Shown here piece after piece: positions 1-9,288 of a DNA stretch of 35,931 bases. Origin of the DNA: Candidatus Naiadarchaeum limnaeum. GTDB lineage: Archaea > Undinarchaeota > Undinarchaeia > Undinarchaeales > Naiadarchaeaceae. Position numbers and translations under genes: made by a program. The notes under the pieces were generated by a model that worked only from the letters and a program-made list of their open reading frames with translations, had not been told where the DNA came from and did no database searches. The stretch is taken from assembly GCA_014189685.1 (NCBI GenBank), contig DVAB01000016.1, forward strand, positions 1 through 35,931. The letters are read 5' to 3'. How positions within the stretch are numbered: the stretch's first letter is position 1; every line of letters begins with the position of its first letter.

Positions 1-17
1 AAATGCTTTATGAAATG

Positions 18-206
18 TTATACCCCCCCCCCCCAGACCCGCTCATAAAAGGAATACCCGCCATAACCCTGGTTTCTAGTTCCGTCAAAATATTCTTTAC
101 AAAACTTCTTTGCAATTCTTACATCTTCCTCGGTCTTTTGTGCGACTCTTTCATCAAGATTTCTCTTTGTTCTGGGATATTTTTCCAGTAAATTTATTTC
201 AGCCAT
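18..206 (-). CDS. N-terminus of a class I SAM-dependent methyltransferase-like protein; frame ends just after a poly-G tract near the contig edge (partial or frameshifted)
   Basis: MAEINLLEKYPRTKRNLDERVAQKTEEDVRIAKKFCKEYFDGTRNQGYGGYSFYERVW resembles the N-terminus of glycan-cluster methyltransferases (K/R-N-x-DER...YFDG...GYGGY). The stop follows W-GGG-V encoded by the G12 tract. Confidence 0.55.
   Translation of the reverse strand: MAEINLLEKYPRTKRNLDERVAQKTEEDVRIAKKFCKEYFDGTRNQGYGGYSFYERVWGGGV
23..34. repeat. 12-nt C/G homopolymer within a coding region
   Basis: cccccccccccc at 23-34; unusual in this AT-rich sequence. Confidence 0.9.
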
Positions 207-229
207 TTAATTTAATTGACAATTAGTTT

Positions 230-1168
230 TTATTTTTTTCTTCTAAAATCTGTTTTTACTTTTTTTACAATCCCTTCAGCAGTTAATCCAAGTGCCTTAC
301 AATGATCTTCATAACCGCCATACCCTCTTAAGAAGTCTGCAGGAATTGCAATAGGTGAAACTTTTACACCTGGAATTTCCTTTACTGCTTCTAAAACATC
401 GGCATAAAGTCCGCCAATAATACTGTGTTCCTCCATTGTGATAATTTTTTTGGTTTTTTCTGCGCTTGAAGTAATAAGTTTTGTATCTAAGGGCTTCAGG
501 GTATGTATATAGATTATTTCAGGGTCGTAATCCATTTTTTTTAAAGTTTCAGCAGATTCAACTGCGGATTTTAATTGGCTCCCTGTTGCAACAATGGTGA
601 TATCCTCGCCATCCTTGATTTTAATCCCGGTTCCAACTTTAATTTTATTTTTATCTATACTAACACCATGCTCAGTTTGTGGAAGTCTGAAGTATGTTAA
701 AAAATCATTGTTGTATGTTTGTCTGAAAAGCAAATCAAACTCTTGCGGTGCTGCTGGGTAGATTAATTGTGTTTTTGGAAGGGTCTTGAGCGTTGCATAA
801 TCTGTATAAGTGTGATGGGTGGCCCCAAGAAATGAATAATCAAAAGAACTTCCTGCTGATACCAGATTTCCAGGGAATTCATTGTAAGAAAAATCAAGTT
901 TTATAAATTCGAATGAACGCTCAACCATAAATGGAGCGATTAAGTGAACAACAGGAATAAGTCCAACTGCAGAAAGACCAGCACCCAGACCTATTGTAGC
1001 AGCCTCAGTAACGCCAGTATTATAATAGCGACCTGGACATGCTTTTGCAAAAGGTTGCATAGCCCAGTGGCAAAGATCCCCAACAACTACAACTAGTTTC
1101 GGGTTTACCTGGCCCACCTCATACATAGTTCTTGCAAATTGATTTTTCATTTCAAACATATATCTCAT
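230..1168 (-). CDS. transketolase, C-terminal subunit (split type)
   Basis: 312 aa; GVTEAATIGLGAGLSAVGLIPVVH, transketolase Pyr-domain and C-domain features; directly follows the N-subunit ORF. Confidence 0.9.
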   Translation of the reverse strand: MRYMFEMKNQFARTMYEVGQVNPKLVVVVGDLCHWAMQPFAKACPGRYYNTGVTEAATIGLGAGLSAVGLIPVVHLIAPFMVERSFEFIKLDFSYNEFPGNLVSAGSSFDYSFLGATHHTYTDYATLKTLPKTQLIYPAAPQEFDLLFRQTYNNDFLTYFRLPQTEHGVSIDKNKIKVGTGIKIKDGEDITIVATGSQLKSAVESAETLKKMDYDPEIIYIHTLKPLDTKLITSSAEKTKKIITMEEHSIIGGLYADVLEAVKEIPGVKVSPIAIPADFLRGYGGYEDHCKALGLTAEGIVKKVKTDFRRKK

Positions 1169-1180
1169 TTTTGTTAACCT

Positions 1181-1957
1181 CTAATCTTCTAGCTGTTCCA
1201 TAATTTGGGCATATTCCTCTGTATTTGGTGCCTTGCTGTGCCATACCCCGTGGCCTTCTAACATTTTTGCACCTTTTCCTTTTATTGTGTGCGCAATAAT
1301 TGCAGTGGGTTTCCCGTAAGCTTCATTTGGAAGTTTTTTGAATACGTCCAACAAAGCTTCTTCGTTATGCCCGTCAACATCATAAGCATTCCACCCAAAT
1401 GCCCTGAATTTCTCAGAGATGCTCCCCATCTCTAGAATCTGACTTGAGGATTTGTTATCATCTACAATACAGTAGAGTCTGCCAAGTCTGTGATGCGCAG
1501 CGAGTAGCACAGTTTCCCATACCGCGCCTTCATTGCATTCTGCGTCTCCTATTAAAACAAAAACCCGATTAGACTTGCCTTGTATTCTTAAGCCTAATGA
1601 CATTCCTAACGAAACAGGAAAGCCGTGACCCAGAGAGCCGCCAGCAGCTTCAACGCCAGGAACCTTTGTCCTATCAGCTAGCCCACCCAATTTACTGTCG
1701 TATTTAGTAAAGGTATCAAGGTCTTTTTGAGTCAAAAACCCGTATTTTTCAAGAATTACATAGAAACCATCACTACCATGGCCCTTACTCAAAATAAAAT
1801 AATCCCTGCCTTCCCATTTTGGATTTTTAGGGTCGTATTTTAAAATATCCCTGTACAATACATTTAAAATTTCTACGATACAGAGCCCACTAGGTATGTG
1901 GCCATCACCTGCCTTGTATACCATATCAATTATTTTTTTTCTAATTTCCTTGTTCAC
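1181..1957 (-). CDS. transketolase, N-terminal subunit (ThDP-binding)
   Basis: 258 aa; GHIPSGLCIVEILNVLY, LSKGHGSDGFYVIL, GSLGHGFPVSLGMSLG, GDAECNEGAVWE. Confidence 0.92.
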   Translation of the reverse strand: MNKEIRKKIIDMVYKAGDGHIPSGLCIVEILNVLYRDILKYDPKNPKWEGRDYFILSKGHGSDGFYVILEKYGFLTQKDLDTFTKYDSKLGGLADRTKVPGVEAAGGSLGHGFPVSLGMSLGLRIQGKSNRVFVLIGDAECNEGAVWETVLLAAHHRLGRLYCIVDDNKSSSQILEMGSISEKFRAFGWNAYDVDGHNEEALLDVFKKLPNEAYGKPTAIIAHTIKGKGAKMLEGHGVWHSKAPNTEEYAQIMEQLED

Positions 1958-2628
1958 TTTAATCCAACACCAACTCCAAAAAGATAGTGTGCCATTGGAT
2001 AAAAGCCGGTGTGAACAACCTCATCATTCATAGAAAATATAAATACGTTCCTAAAATAGCGGCTTAGCAGTTTTCGTAGAGTTGTGTGGCTCTTTAAATT
2101 TATGTGCTGGACACTGCTTCGATGGGTTGCGTATTTCTCTGCAGTAATGTTTGGGGTGCCAATTATACAAACACCATCATCAGTTAATGATTTGCAGCTA
2201 TTTTGCATAAACTTCTTTTCCACTTTTGGATCAAGATGCTCGATTACGTCGATTGAAAAAATTCCGGCAAATTTCTTGTTTAGAACTTTTTCAGTAATAT
2301 CAAGTGTGTGAAATTCTATATTTTTTATGTTTGAAAGGCGCCCCATATTATTTTTGATTAGACGCTCATCCCAATCTATGCAATAGAGGCTCTTGACAGA
2401 TTGCGCTACAATTGGGGCCCCAAGACCGTCTCCACATCCAATTTCTAAAACCGACCTCTTGCCCTCCAGCATTTTAGCACAAAATTTGTATCTTGAAAGT
2501 ACAAAACACATATGTTTGGGGTCGTGTAGTAGGCTATATGAAGACCAGGGTCCAAGTTGAATAATCTCCGACTCAAATTGATAGTCAGTTCCGCTGTGAT
2601 GAAGTTTTTCTTGTTTTTTTGTAACCAT
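1954..2628 (-). CDS. class I SAM-dependent methyltransferase
   Basis: SVLEIGCGDGLGAPIVAQ (motif I), FSIDVIEHLDP; 4-nt overlap with the downstream gene. Confidence 0.85.
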   Translation of the reverse strand: MVTKKQEKLHHSGTDYQFESEIIQLGPWSSYSLLHDPKHMCFVLSRYKFCAKMLEGKRSVLEIGCGDGLGAPIVAQSVKSLYCIDWDERLIKNNMGRLSNIKNIEFHTLDITEKVLNKKFAGIFSIDVIEHLDPKVEKKFMQNSCKSLTDDGVCIIGTPNITAEKYATHRSSVQHINLKSHTTLRKLLSRYFRNVFIFSMNDEVVHTGFYPMAHYLFGVGVGLK

Positions 2629-2698
2629 TCAAACCACCCAATTTACATCACATACAGTGTTAATTTATATATATATGCTATAGATACTGTTTTTTAAT

Positions 2699-3535
2699 TT
2701 AAAAAAGATAATCGTTCTTGAATCTTCTCAGTTTATACATATTAGGGTCTGATTTCAATTCTTTTGCTAATTTTCTGCTTTTTCTGCCACTCCATACGTC
2801 ATGAACCACTGAAAAGTTACGCCCGCTTGCCACTTTTTTACCCCTTTTCCTCAACCACTGTATGCAACTGTAAATATCATCAATACTTACCCCATTTCTA
2901 CTTTTAATAAATTCTAATGTTCTGAAGTAATTGTCTTCTGCTTCTTTTTTATGGGCCAAAGTTTGTTTAAGCAGCTTTGTCTTTACCCACCCTGGCCCAA
3001 GAATAAAAACATTTAGGTCATTGTTCTCATCATCTAAAAATTCACACATTTTTATTAGCATTATTTTTGAAATTGTGTATGCGGAATAATTTTTGACAGG
3101 ATTGTTTACGCCGCCGCCAGCAAAGAAAGCCACATCTGCCATCCTGCCTTTCTTTCTGTAAGGATAGAGTGCATGCAAAACTCTTAATTGCTCAACTGAG
3201 TTGACATGAACAGAATTACTCCATGCGCCAAAATTGCAGTTAAAAAATTTGCCTATTGGTTCGAGTACACCAACACAGGATAGAAAGCAGTCCCATTTCA
3301 GGCCAATTTTTTTATATTTATTTGCGAATTTTGCAATACTTTCTTTTTTGCTGATATCACAATAAAACAATTGTGTGTTGGGTAGAGAGGAAATCTCTTT
3401 GGGCAACTGCTTTGTCCTATAGGTTCCAACAATATTATAGCCAGCTCTGGAATATCTCTCTGCCAATCCCTTGCCAATATCACTGGTAATTGAAATTATA
3501 ACAACAGTTTTATTGTTTTTGGTTTTAGTTTTCAT
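2699..3535 (-). CDS. SDR-family oxidoreductase (atypical cofactor loop)
   Basis: VVIISITSDIGKGLAERYSRAGYNIVGTYR (degenerate GxxxGxG), YSAYTISK catalytic YxxxK, GPGWVKT. Confidence 0.75.
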   Translation of the reverse strand: MKTKTKNNKTVVIISITSDIGKGLAERYSRAGYNIVGTYRTKQLPKEISSLPNTQLFYCDISKKESIAKFANKYKKIGLKWDCFLSCVGVLEPIGKFFNCNFGAWSNSVHVNSVEQLRVLHALYPYRKKGRMADVAFFAGGGVNNPVKNYSAYTISKIMLIKMCEFLDDENNDLNVFILGPGWVKTKLLKQTLAHKKEAEDNYFRTLEFIKSRNGVSIDDIYSCIQWLRKRGKKVASGRNFSVVHDVWSGRKSRKLAKELKSDPNMYKLRRFKNDYLF

Positions 3536-3543
3536 TTCAGAGT

Positions 3544-4551
3544 CTATTCTTTATGTATGTATTCCAGGGGTTGTTTTTTTATTTCGTTCCAGTTATCATT
3601 AATCCAAGCAATAACATCGTCCAGTCCTTGATCAATTGTAATTTTTGGCATCCAGCCAAGCTCTTTTCGCGCCTTTGAAGAATCTATTTCATATTTTGCA
3701 TCCTGCCCGAGTCTTTCCCCAACAATCTCAACAACGTCTTTAAAGTTTTTCCCCATTTTTTCACAAATTCTTTCAACAATGTTTCTGACCGTATACCCTG
3801 ATTTGGGGGAGAAGTGATAAATTTCTCCTTTTTTGCCTTTTTCGATTATTTTTAGAGTGCCATCGCAAATGTCACGAATGTGTATGTATGACTTAACAGC
3901 TTTTCCGCCGCCATGCAGCGGAATTTTTTTCCCTTGCTTGATGTAAATAATCGTTCGGGGGATTATCTTAAAGAGCTGTTGGTAGGGACCATAGACATTT
4001 GTTGAACGGGTCATAATGAGGGGCAGAAGAGAATTTTTAGATAAAACATGAAGGAACATATCCCCTGCTGCCTTTGATGCGGCGTACGGGGTGCTAGGAT
4101 TGTAAGGCGCATTTTCTTTCACAATTCCTTTGCAAGTACCATAGACTTCAGGGGATGAGATATGCACATACTGCTCCAGATATTTTTTAGTCTTTAATTT
4201 GCTTGCAAGATTTACGATGCCCAAGCAATTTGTCCTGAACCAGTGCTCTGGATTTTCCCAGCTTGGGCCAACTTCGCTTTGCGCAGCAAAATTAACAATC
4301 ACCTCTGGCTTTTCACCATCAAACAAGTTCATCATTTTGTCAATGTCATTGTTCAAATCCATCTGGAAAAAACTGAACTTGGAAGTATCCTGTTTTTTGT
4401 AGGGCAGAAAAAGCGCGCTTTTTTCAGGAGATCTGCTTATACCAATAACATCTGCATTTGTTTTTTCCAGAAGAAAGCTGATAAAGTGGCTTCCTGAAAA
4501 TGAATTGCTCCCTATTACTGCAATTTTATTTATATCAAAAGATTTTTTCAT
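3544..4551 (-). CDS. NAD-dependent epimerase/dehydratase (GDP-mannose/dTDP-glucose 4,6-dehydratase-like)
   Basis: IAVIGSNSFSGSHF Rossmann motif, SSPEVYG, YAASKAAGD, TRSTNVYGPYQ, ARKELGWMPKITIDQGL. Confidence 0.85.
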   Translation of the reverse strand: MKKSFDINKIAVIGSNSFSGSHFISFLLEKTNADVIGISRSPEKSALFLPYKKQDTSKFSFFQMDLNNDIDKMMNLFDGEKPEVIVNFAAQSEVGPSWENPEHWFRTNCLGIVNLASKLKTKKYLEQYVHISSPEVYGTCKGIVKENAPYNPSTPYAASKAAGDMFLHVLSKNSLLPLIMTRSTNVYGPYQQLFKIIPRTIIYIKQGKKIPLHGGGKAVKSYIHIRDICDGTLKIIEKGKKGEIYHFSPKSGYTVRNIVERICEKMGKNFKDVVEIVGERLGQDAKYEIDSSKARKELGWMPKITIDQGLDDVIAWINDNWNEIKKQPLEYIHKE

Positions 4552-5621
4552 TAGAATGGGCCTGTAAAAGATTTGTCAGGGACATCAAGGGGGGCATCCT
4601 CTTTTTCTGCCACCAATAAATCTTCGAGTTTCTTTTCATCTTTTCCGAGCATTCTAACTGCTTTTCTTGCAATATCAACATATCTTGGGTAGTAATATTT
4701 TGTGAGCCCTTGCGTTGTTGGAGTTGGGTAATCCGGGAGTGTTATTTTTTGAGGACTTTGCTTCAAGGAGTGAAATGCTTTTTCTGCAACTCTTGATATA
4801 ATCTCACTTGCAAAACCCACTGAGCCCCACCCCAAATCAGCAGCTAATAATCTGCCTGTTTTTTCTACAGATTTAACAATCAAATTATCATTCAATGGTT
4901 TTAAAGTACGCATGTCTATTACCTCAGCGTTTATTCCAAGTTTGCCAAGAATTTCAACTGCCCTCAGTGTTTCAATTGTCATATATGAACTTGATACTAT
5001 TGTGAGATCATTTCCGTCTTTTACTATCTTTGGCTCCCCAATTGGGACCCTGTAGATACCATTAGGAACTTCTCCATAAATATTATGAAGCCAGCGGTGC
5101 TCGATAAATATAACCGGATTGTTATCCTCGATGCTTGATATTAAAAGCCCTTTTGCATCATAAGGAGTCGAAGGCATTACAACTTTAAGGCCAGGTATGT
5201 GAGCAAAAATTGCTTGAAGACTCTGTGAATGCTGTGCACCCTGACCCCAGCCTTTCCCAATCATCATACGAATTACGAGTGGAACATTCGATTGACCCCC
5301 AAACATATAGTGCCACTTTGCAGCATTGTTAATTATTTGATCAAAAGCTAATAATGAAAAATCAACCCTTTGGTGTGTCATTATGGGGCGCATCTTGGTA
5401 AGTGCTGCCCCAATACAGACTCCGGTAATAGCATTTTCAGATAAGGGAGAATCCAAAACCCGTTCTGGGCCGTATTTTTCTTTCAGCCCTTTTGTTGTCC
5501 AAAAAATTCCTTTGGGATCTGGAACCCCCTCCCCTATAATAAACACAGATGGGTCTTTTTTCATACAGAGGTCTAGTGCCTCGTTTATTGCCTGTGCATA
5601 TGTCAGTTGTCTTTTTTCCAT
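4551..5621 (-). CDS. 2-oxoacid dehydrogenase E1 beta-like ThDP subunit (pyruvate/acetoin dehydrogenase beta-like)
   Basis: GEGVPDPKGIFWTTKGLKEKYGPERVLDSPLSENAITGVCIGAAL; C-terminal DVPDKSFTGPF tail. Confidence 0.87.
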   Translation of the reverse strand: MEKRQLTYAQAINEALDLCMKKDPSVFIIGEGVPDPKGIFWTTKGLKEKYGPERVLDSPLSENAITGVCIGAALTKMRPIMTHQRVDFSLLAFDQIINNAAKWHYMFGGQSNVPLVIRMMIGKGWGQGAQHSQSLQAIFAHIPGLKVVMPSTPYDAKGLLISSIEDNNPVIFIEHRWLHNIYGEVPNGIYRVPIGEPKIVKDGNDLTIVSSSYMTIETLRAVEILGKLGINAEVIDMRTLKPLNDNLIVKSVEKTGRLLAADLGWGSVGFASEIISRVAEKAFHSLKQSPQKITLPDYPTPTTQGLTKYYYPRYVDIARKAVRMLGKDEKKLEDLLVAEKEDAPLDVPDKSFTGPF

Positions 5622-5634
5622 TGAATTTGAGTGA

Positions 5635-6603
5635 TTACACCGAATAAACGTATTTTTCTAACTCTTCTTTTTTGGGAAATGGGCTTTCTTTTGCAAATTT
5701 TACTGCTGCCTCTACTTTGCTTCTTACTTCATTCTCAATTTTTTCAAATTCGGCTTGTAAAATTGTTTTGCTTTTTAACAATTTGTTTTTTAAAGATTCT
5801 AAGGGATCTTTTCTCTTCCATTTTTCTAACTCTTCCACACTTCTATAGCCAAGATCATTGTCATAATTTGGGCCGCAGTGTTCGCGCCATCTATAAGTTA
5901 AAAACTCTAAAAACACTGGACCTTTTCCAGACCTTATTTTATCAACTGCCTTCTTTGTTATTTCATAAACTTTTATGGCGTCGTTGCCATCTGCCTGGTA
6001 TGATTCAATTCCATGCCCTTTAGCAAGCTCGTATATTTTGCGGTTTCCTGGCTGCCTTTCAGAAAGTGGGGTATAGACACTGTAAAAATTGTTCTCGCAC
6101 ACAAAAAGTACTGGAAGCTTTTTCAATGCAGAAAAATTAACGCTTTCGTGGAATACGCCCTCTTCCACTGCAGCGTCGCCTATAAAAATTACTACAATAT
6201 TGTCCTCTTTGCGCATATGTGTGCTCAATGCGGCCCCAACTGCAATAGGGATTGTGCCGCCAACCAAGGGGGTTGATCCCAAAAAATTGACTGATAGATC
6301 TATTAGATGCATTGAACCACCCCTGCCCTTTGAGCATCCTGTTGCTTTTCCATAAAATTCAGCAAACATTGCTTTTAGATTTCCGCCTTTTGCAATATAA
6401 TGTCCATGCGACCTGTGATTGCTGAATATTATATCATCCTTTCTTAGTGCTTCACAAACGCCTGCTGCAACTGCCTCTTGCCCTATTGACAGATGGGTTG
6501 GGCACCTAATTTCCTGTTCTGGGTAGAGCTCAACTATTTTTTCTTCAGCTCTTCTAATCAAGAGAATTTTGTGCAAAAGCGATAACGATGTTTTGTTTTC
6601 CAT
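5635..6603 (-). CDS. 2-oxoacid dehydrogenase E1 alpha-like ThDP subunit
   Basis: RRAEEKIVELY, SIGQEAVAAGVCEAL, SNHRSHGHYIAKGG, GRGGSMHL, GDAAVEEGVFHESVNFSALKKLPVLFVCENN. Confidence 0.9.
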   Translation of the reverse strand: MENKTSLSLLHKILLIRRAEEKIVELYPEQEIRCPTHLSIGQEAVAAGVCEALRKDDIIFSNHRSHGHYIAKGGNLKAMFAEFYGKATGCSKGRGGSMHLIDLSVNFLGSTPLVGGTIPIAVGAALSTHMRKEDNIVVIFIGDAAVEEGVFHESVNFSALKKLPVLFVCENNFYSVYTPLSERQPGNRKIYELAKGHGIESYQADGNDAIKVYEITKKAVDKIRSGKGPVFLEFLTYRWREHCGPNYDNDLGYRSVEELEKWKRKDPLESLKNKLLKSKTILQAEFEKIENEVRSKVEAAVKFAKESPFPKKEELEKYVYSV

Positions 6604-6606
6604 ATG

Positions 6607-7620
6607 TTATTTTAAATTTATTTTTTGCATCAACTTAATGTTGTGATATATTGGATTATTTAATCCATCGTTGATGTGGCCTTCATTATAAGCATTTACT
6701 ATACTCTGAATGGCACCCTCAATTGTATACTTGGGAGTAAATTCCAATACTTTTTTTATTTTATCAGAATTAATATGATACGATCTTGTATCTTCAGTAG
6801 GCACATATTCAAAAGTAATTGATTCACCCCCTATAACATTCTTAACTATGTACGCAATTTCTTCAACGGTTTTATTCTGATAGCCAACATTAAAAATTTC
6901 GCGATTAATTTTGTTTCTAGGAGCTGATAAAAATATCTCGTAAGCTCTTACGACATCCTGTATATTTATATTCGGTCTTAGCTGCTTTCCGCCAAAAATT
7001 TTTATCACTTTGTTAATAAGTGCATTTATTGTCAAAATATTTACGGTTAAATCAAACCGCATCCTTGGCGCATAGCCGCAAACAGTTGCAGATCTTAATA
7101 TTGTTCGTTCCATCCCATTGATTTCTCTACCGAGCAAAACTTTTTCGCACTCAAGCTTGTACTTTGAGTAATCGGTTAGGGGCTCTGGAACTGTTTTTTC
7201 AGTTATGTCTTTTTCTTTTTTAACACCATAAACGCTTGAGGTGCTTGCATAAATAAAGCGTTTTACATCATTTTTTTCAGCAGCCTCAAGAATATTAAAA
7301 AAGGCGTCATAATTTATTGACTTGCTTAAAGCAGGATTCAATTCATAACTTGGGTCATTGGAAATGCAGGCAAGGTGTATGATTGCATCGACATTTTTTG
7401 AGGCTTCAAACAGTTTTTTCTTGTCCCTGATATCAGCTTTTATCTCAGTCAAATTTTTCTTGTTCTTTAGGTTTGAGAAAACATCTCCATATAGATACAA
7501 ATCATAAACAGTCACATTGTAGTCTTTTTTCAATAAGCTTGGGACTAGAGCGCTTCCCACATAACCAGCGCCTCCTATCACTAGGACATTTTTAAATTTT
7601 GAGCCAGGCATTTGAATCAC
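6607..7620 (-). CDS. NAD-dependent epimerase/dehydratase family protein
   Basis: NVLVIGGAGYVGSALVPSLL, ASTSSVYG, YSKYKLECEK. Confidence 0.87.
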   Translation of the reverse strand: MIQMPGSKFKNVLVIGGAGYVGSALVPSLLKKDYNVTVYDLYLYGDVFSNLKNKKNLTEIKADIRDKKKLFEASKNVDAIIHLACISNDPSYELNPALSKSINYDAFFNILEAAEKNDVKRFIYASTSSVYGVKKEKDITEKTVPEPLTDYSKYKLECEKVLLGREINGMERTILRSATVCGYAPRMRFDLTVNILTINALINKVIKIFGGKQLRPNINIQDVVRAYEIFLSAPRNKINREIFNVGYQNKTVEEIAYIVKNVIGGESITFEYVPTEDTRSYHINSDKIKKVLEFTPKYTIEGAIQSIVNAYNEGHINDGLNNPIYHNIKLMQKINLK

Positions 7621-9137
7621 GCCATTAAGGAGGTTATGTATTTGTAGAGAGCAACTTTGTCTATCGGCTCCTTGTTTCCTATTATCTTAACTTTCAATGC
7701 ACCAACTGCATTTCCAACAAAACCAATTATTTCCATTGGGACACCAGTTGCTACTAATGGGGCCGTAATTGATAGGAATGCATCGCCAGCGCCCATTGTA
7801 TCGATAACTATTTCAGAGAAGGCAGGTATTTTTACAAGCCCATTAGAGGAAAAAATTATACAGCCTAGTGGGCCAGTCGTTGTTATTATTTTGCCGCAGG
7901 AAATTTTTTTGGAAAGATTTTTAATTAAAGCTTCCAGTGCACTGTTCTTGTCAAGGCTTGCCAAGCGAATTTCGCGCTCATCGGTGCAGACATAATCAAT
8001 TCTTGGGTATTTTGTAATTATATTGTACCCCATATTTCCTGCATTTGACTGTGTATTAACTGCAAGAAACTTTGCTTTTCTTGAGATAAGATTTATTAAA
8101 TCTTTGTTCAGCATCCCATGCCCAAAATCTGCAACAATTACCAGATCGTATTCGTGCAGGATTTTTTCCAAATGCCCACAAAGCTCGCGCGCCTGGGCTG
8201 GCTCCAGTTCCATGTCATCAAAAACATAGAACTCAAGGAGTTTTTTAAGCGGAGCAGCTTCAAGGAACCTTCTTTTAATTATTGTTGGAGCGTTTTTCTT
8301 GTAGTGGAAATATTTCTTCACTTTTTTGTTCAAATGTTTGTTTATGAAATCCGCTTGGGAATCTTTTTCACCCAATAAAGTAAAAAGTCCAACATTATCG
8401 CAGAAATTTGCAAGATGATTTGCTATTGCAAGTGTTCCGCCCGCAAATCTCTCTGTTTCAATATACTTTAAGGCAACTATCGGCTCCTTTCCTGCTTTTC
8501 CGATTGTCTGCCCGTATTGATACTCATCTATAATCGCCTCCCCGATTACGAGAATTTTTAAATTCTTGATTTTTTCAAGATAATCAATAACTTGCTTTGA
8601 AGTGAATTTTTTTGAAAACTCATCCAAATAATCCTCCGTTTCTTTCGGGAATACGTGCAAATGCTTGTTAATTAGATTGGATGAGCTGAAAGTGATTTCA
8701 TCTGTGAATTTTATCTCCCCACCAACTGCTTTGATTGCTTTTTCTTCCGCAGTTATGCCTTTTGAAAAGTCCTCATCTGCATTGCTGTAATCACTTCCCT
8801 TTACATAGACATTCGGCTTCAGCAATTTGATTGTTTCAACTGCTGTTTGCCATTTGTTAACTGCAACATAATCAACAACACCCAGAGAGGCTAAAACCTC
8901 TGCCCTTAGTTTTTCTGGGAAAGCTGGCCTGTGCGGTCCCTTGTTCACGTATTTGTCTGGAGTTACAGTCACAATTAAAACATCCCCGAATTTTCTTGCT
9001 GCCTTGAAATGCCTTATGTGCCCAACGTGCAACAAGTCAAATACCCCATGGCACTGGACAATTTTCTTTCCATCTGACTTCAAGTCAGAAACTATTTTCT
9101 GCAGCTCTTCCAGTCCAACAAGTTTTTCGTTCTTCAT
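7617..9137 (-). CDS. bifunctional cytidylyltransferase (N-term) - PfkB sugar kinase (C-term), RfaE/HldE-like with swapped domain order
   Basis: N-term GVFDLLHVGHIRHFKAARKFGD (nucleotidyltransferase HxGH); C-term DTMGAGDAFLSITAPLVATG (PfkB). The listed ORF starts at a TTG (9149); an ATG at 9137 (MKNEK) is a more likely start. Confidence 0.85.
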   Translation of the reverse strand: MKNEKLVGLEELQKIVSDLKSDGKKIVQCHGVFDLLHVGHIRHFKAARKFGDVLIVTVTPDKYVNKGPHRPAFPEKLRAEVLASLGVVDYVAVNKWQTAVETIKLLKPNVYVKGSDYSNADEDFSKGITAEEKAIKAVGGEIKFTDEITFSSSNLINKHLHVFPKETEDYLDEFSKKFTSKQVIDYLEKIKNLKILVIGEAIIDEYQYGQTIGKAGKEPIVALKYIETERFAGGTLAIANHLANFCDNVGLFTLLGEKDSQADFINKHLNKKVKKYFHYKKNAPTIIKRRFLEAAPLKKLLEFYVFDDMELEPAQARELCGHLEKILHEYDLVIVADFGHGMLNKDLINLISRKAKFLAVNTQSNAGNMGYNIITKYPRIDYVCTDEREIRLASLDKNSALEALIKNLSKKISCGKIITTTGPLGCIIFSSNGLVKIPAFSEIVIDTMGAGDAFLSITAPLVATGVPMEIIGFVGNAVGALKVKIIGNKEPIDKVALYKYITSLMA

Positions 9138-9259
9138 TTTTCCCAGCAACCCAATAATTCTATAAGCGTATTAATATTGTGCCAATCTTTTAATAGTCTG
9201 CCCAAGTACGAGCCGATAAATCTGGCTCCGCCAGTAACAATTACTTTTAGGCCTCCCAT
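9134..9259 (-). pseudogene. 41-aa remnant of an NAD-dependent epimerase/dehydratase N-terminus
   Basis: Minus-strand ATG at 9259 reads MGGLKVIVTGGARFIGSYLGRLLKDWHNINTLIELLGCWEK*; VTGGAxFIGSxL is the epimerase Rossmann signature. Overlaps the start of the downstream kinase gene. Confidence 0.7.
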
Positions 9260-9288
9260 ATGCTTGCTCCTAGTCGATGGAGAGATTC

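Noticed and set aside
5631-6023. 130-aa plus-strand ORF
   Set aside because: Antisense to the E1 alpha gene; low-complexity Leu/Phe-rich translation typical of a shadow ORF.
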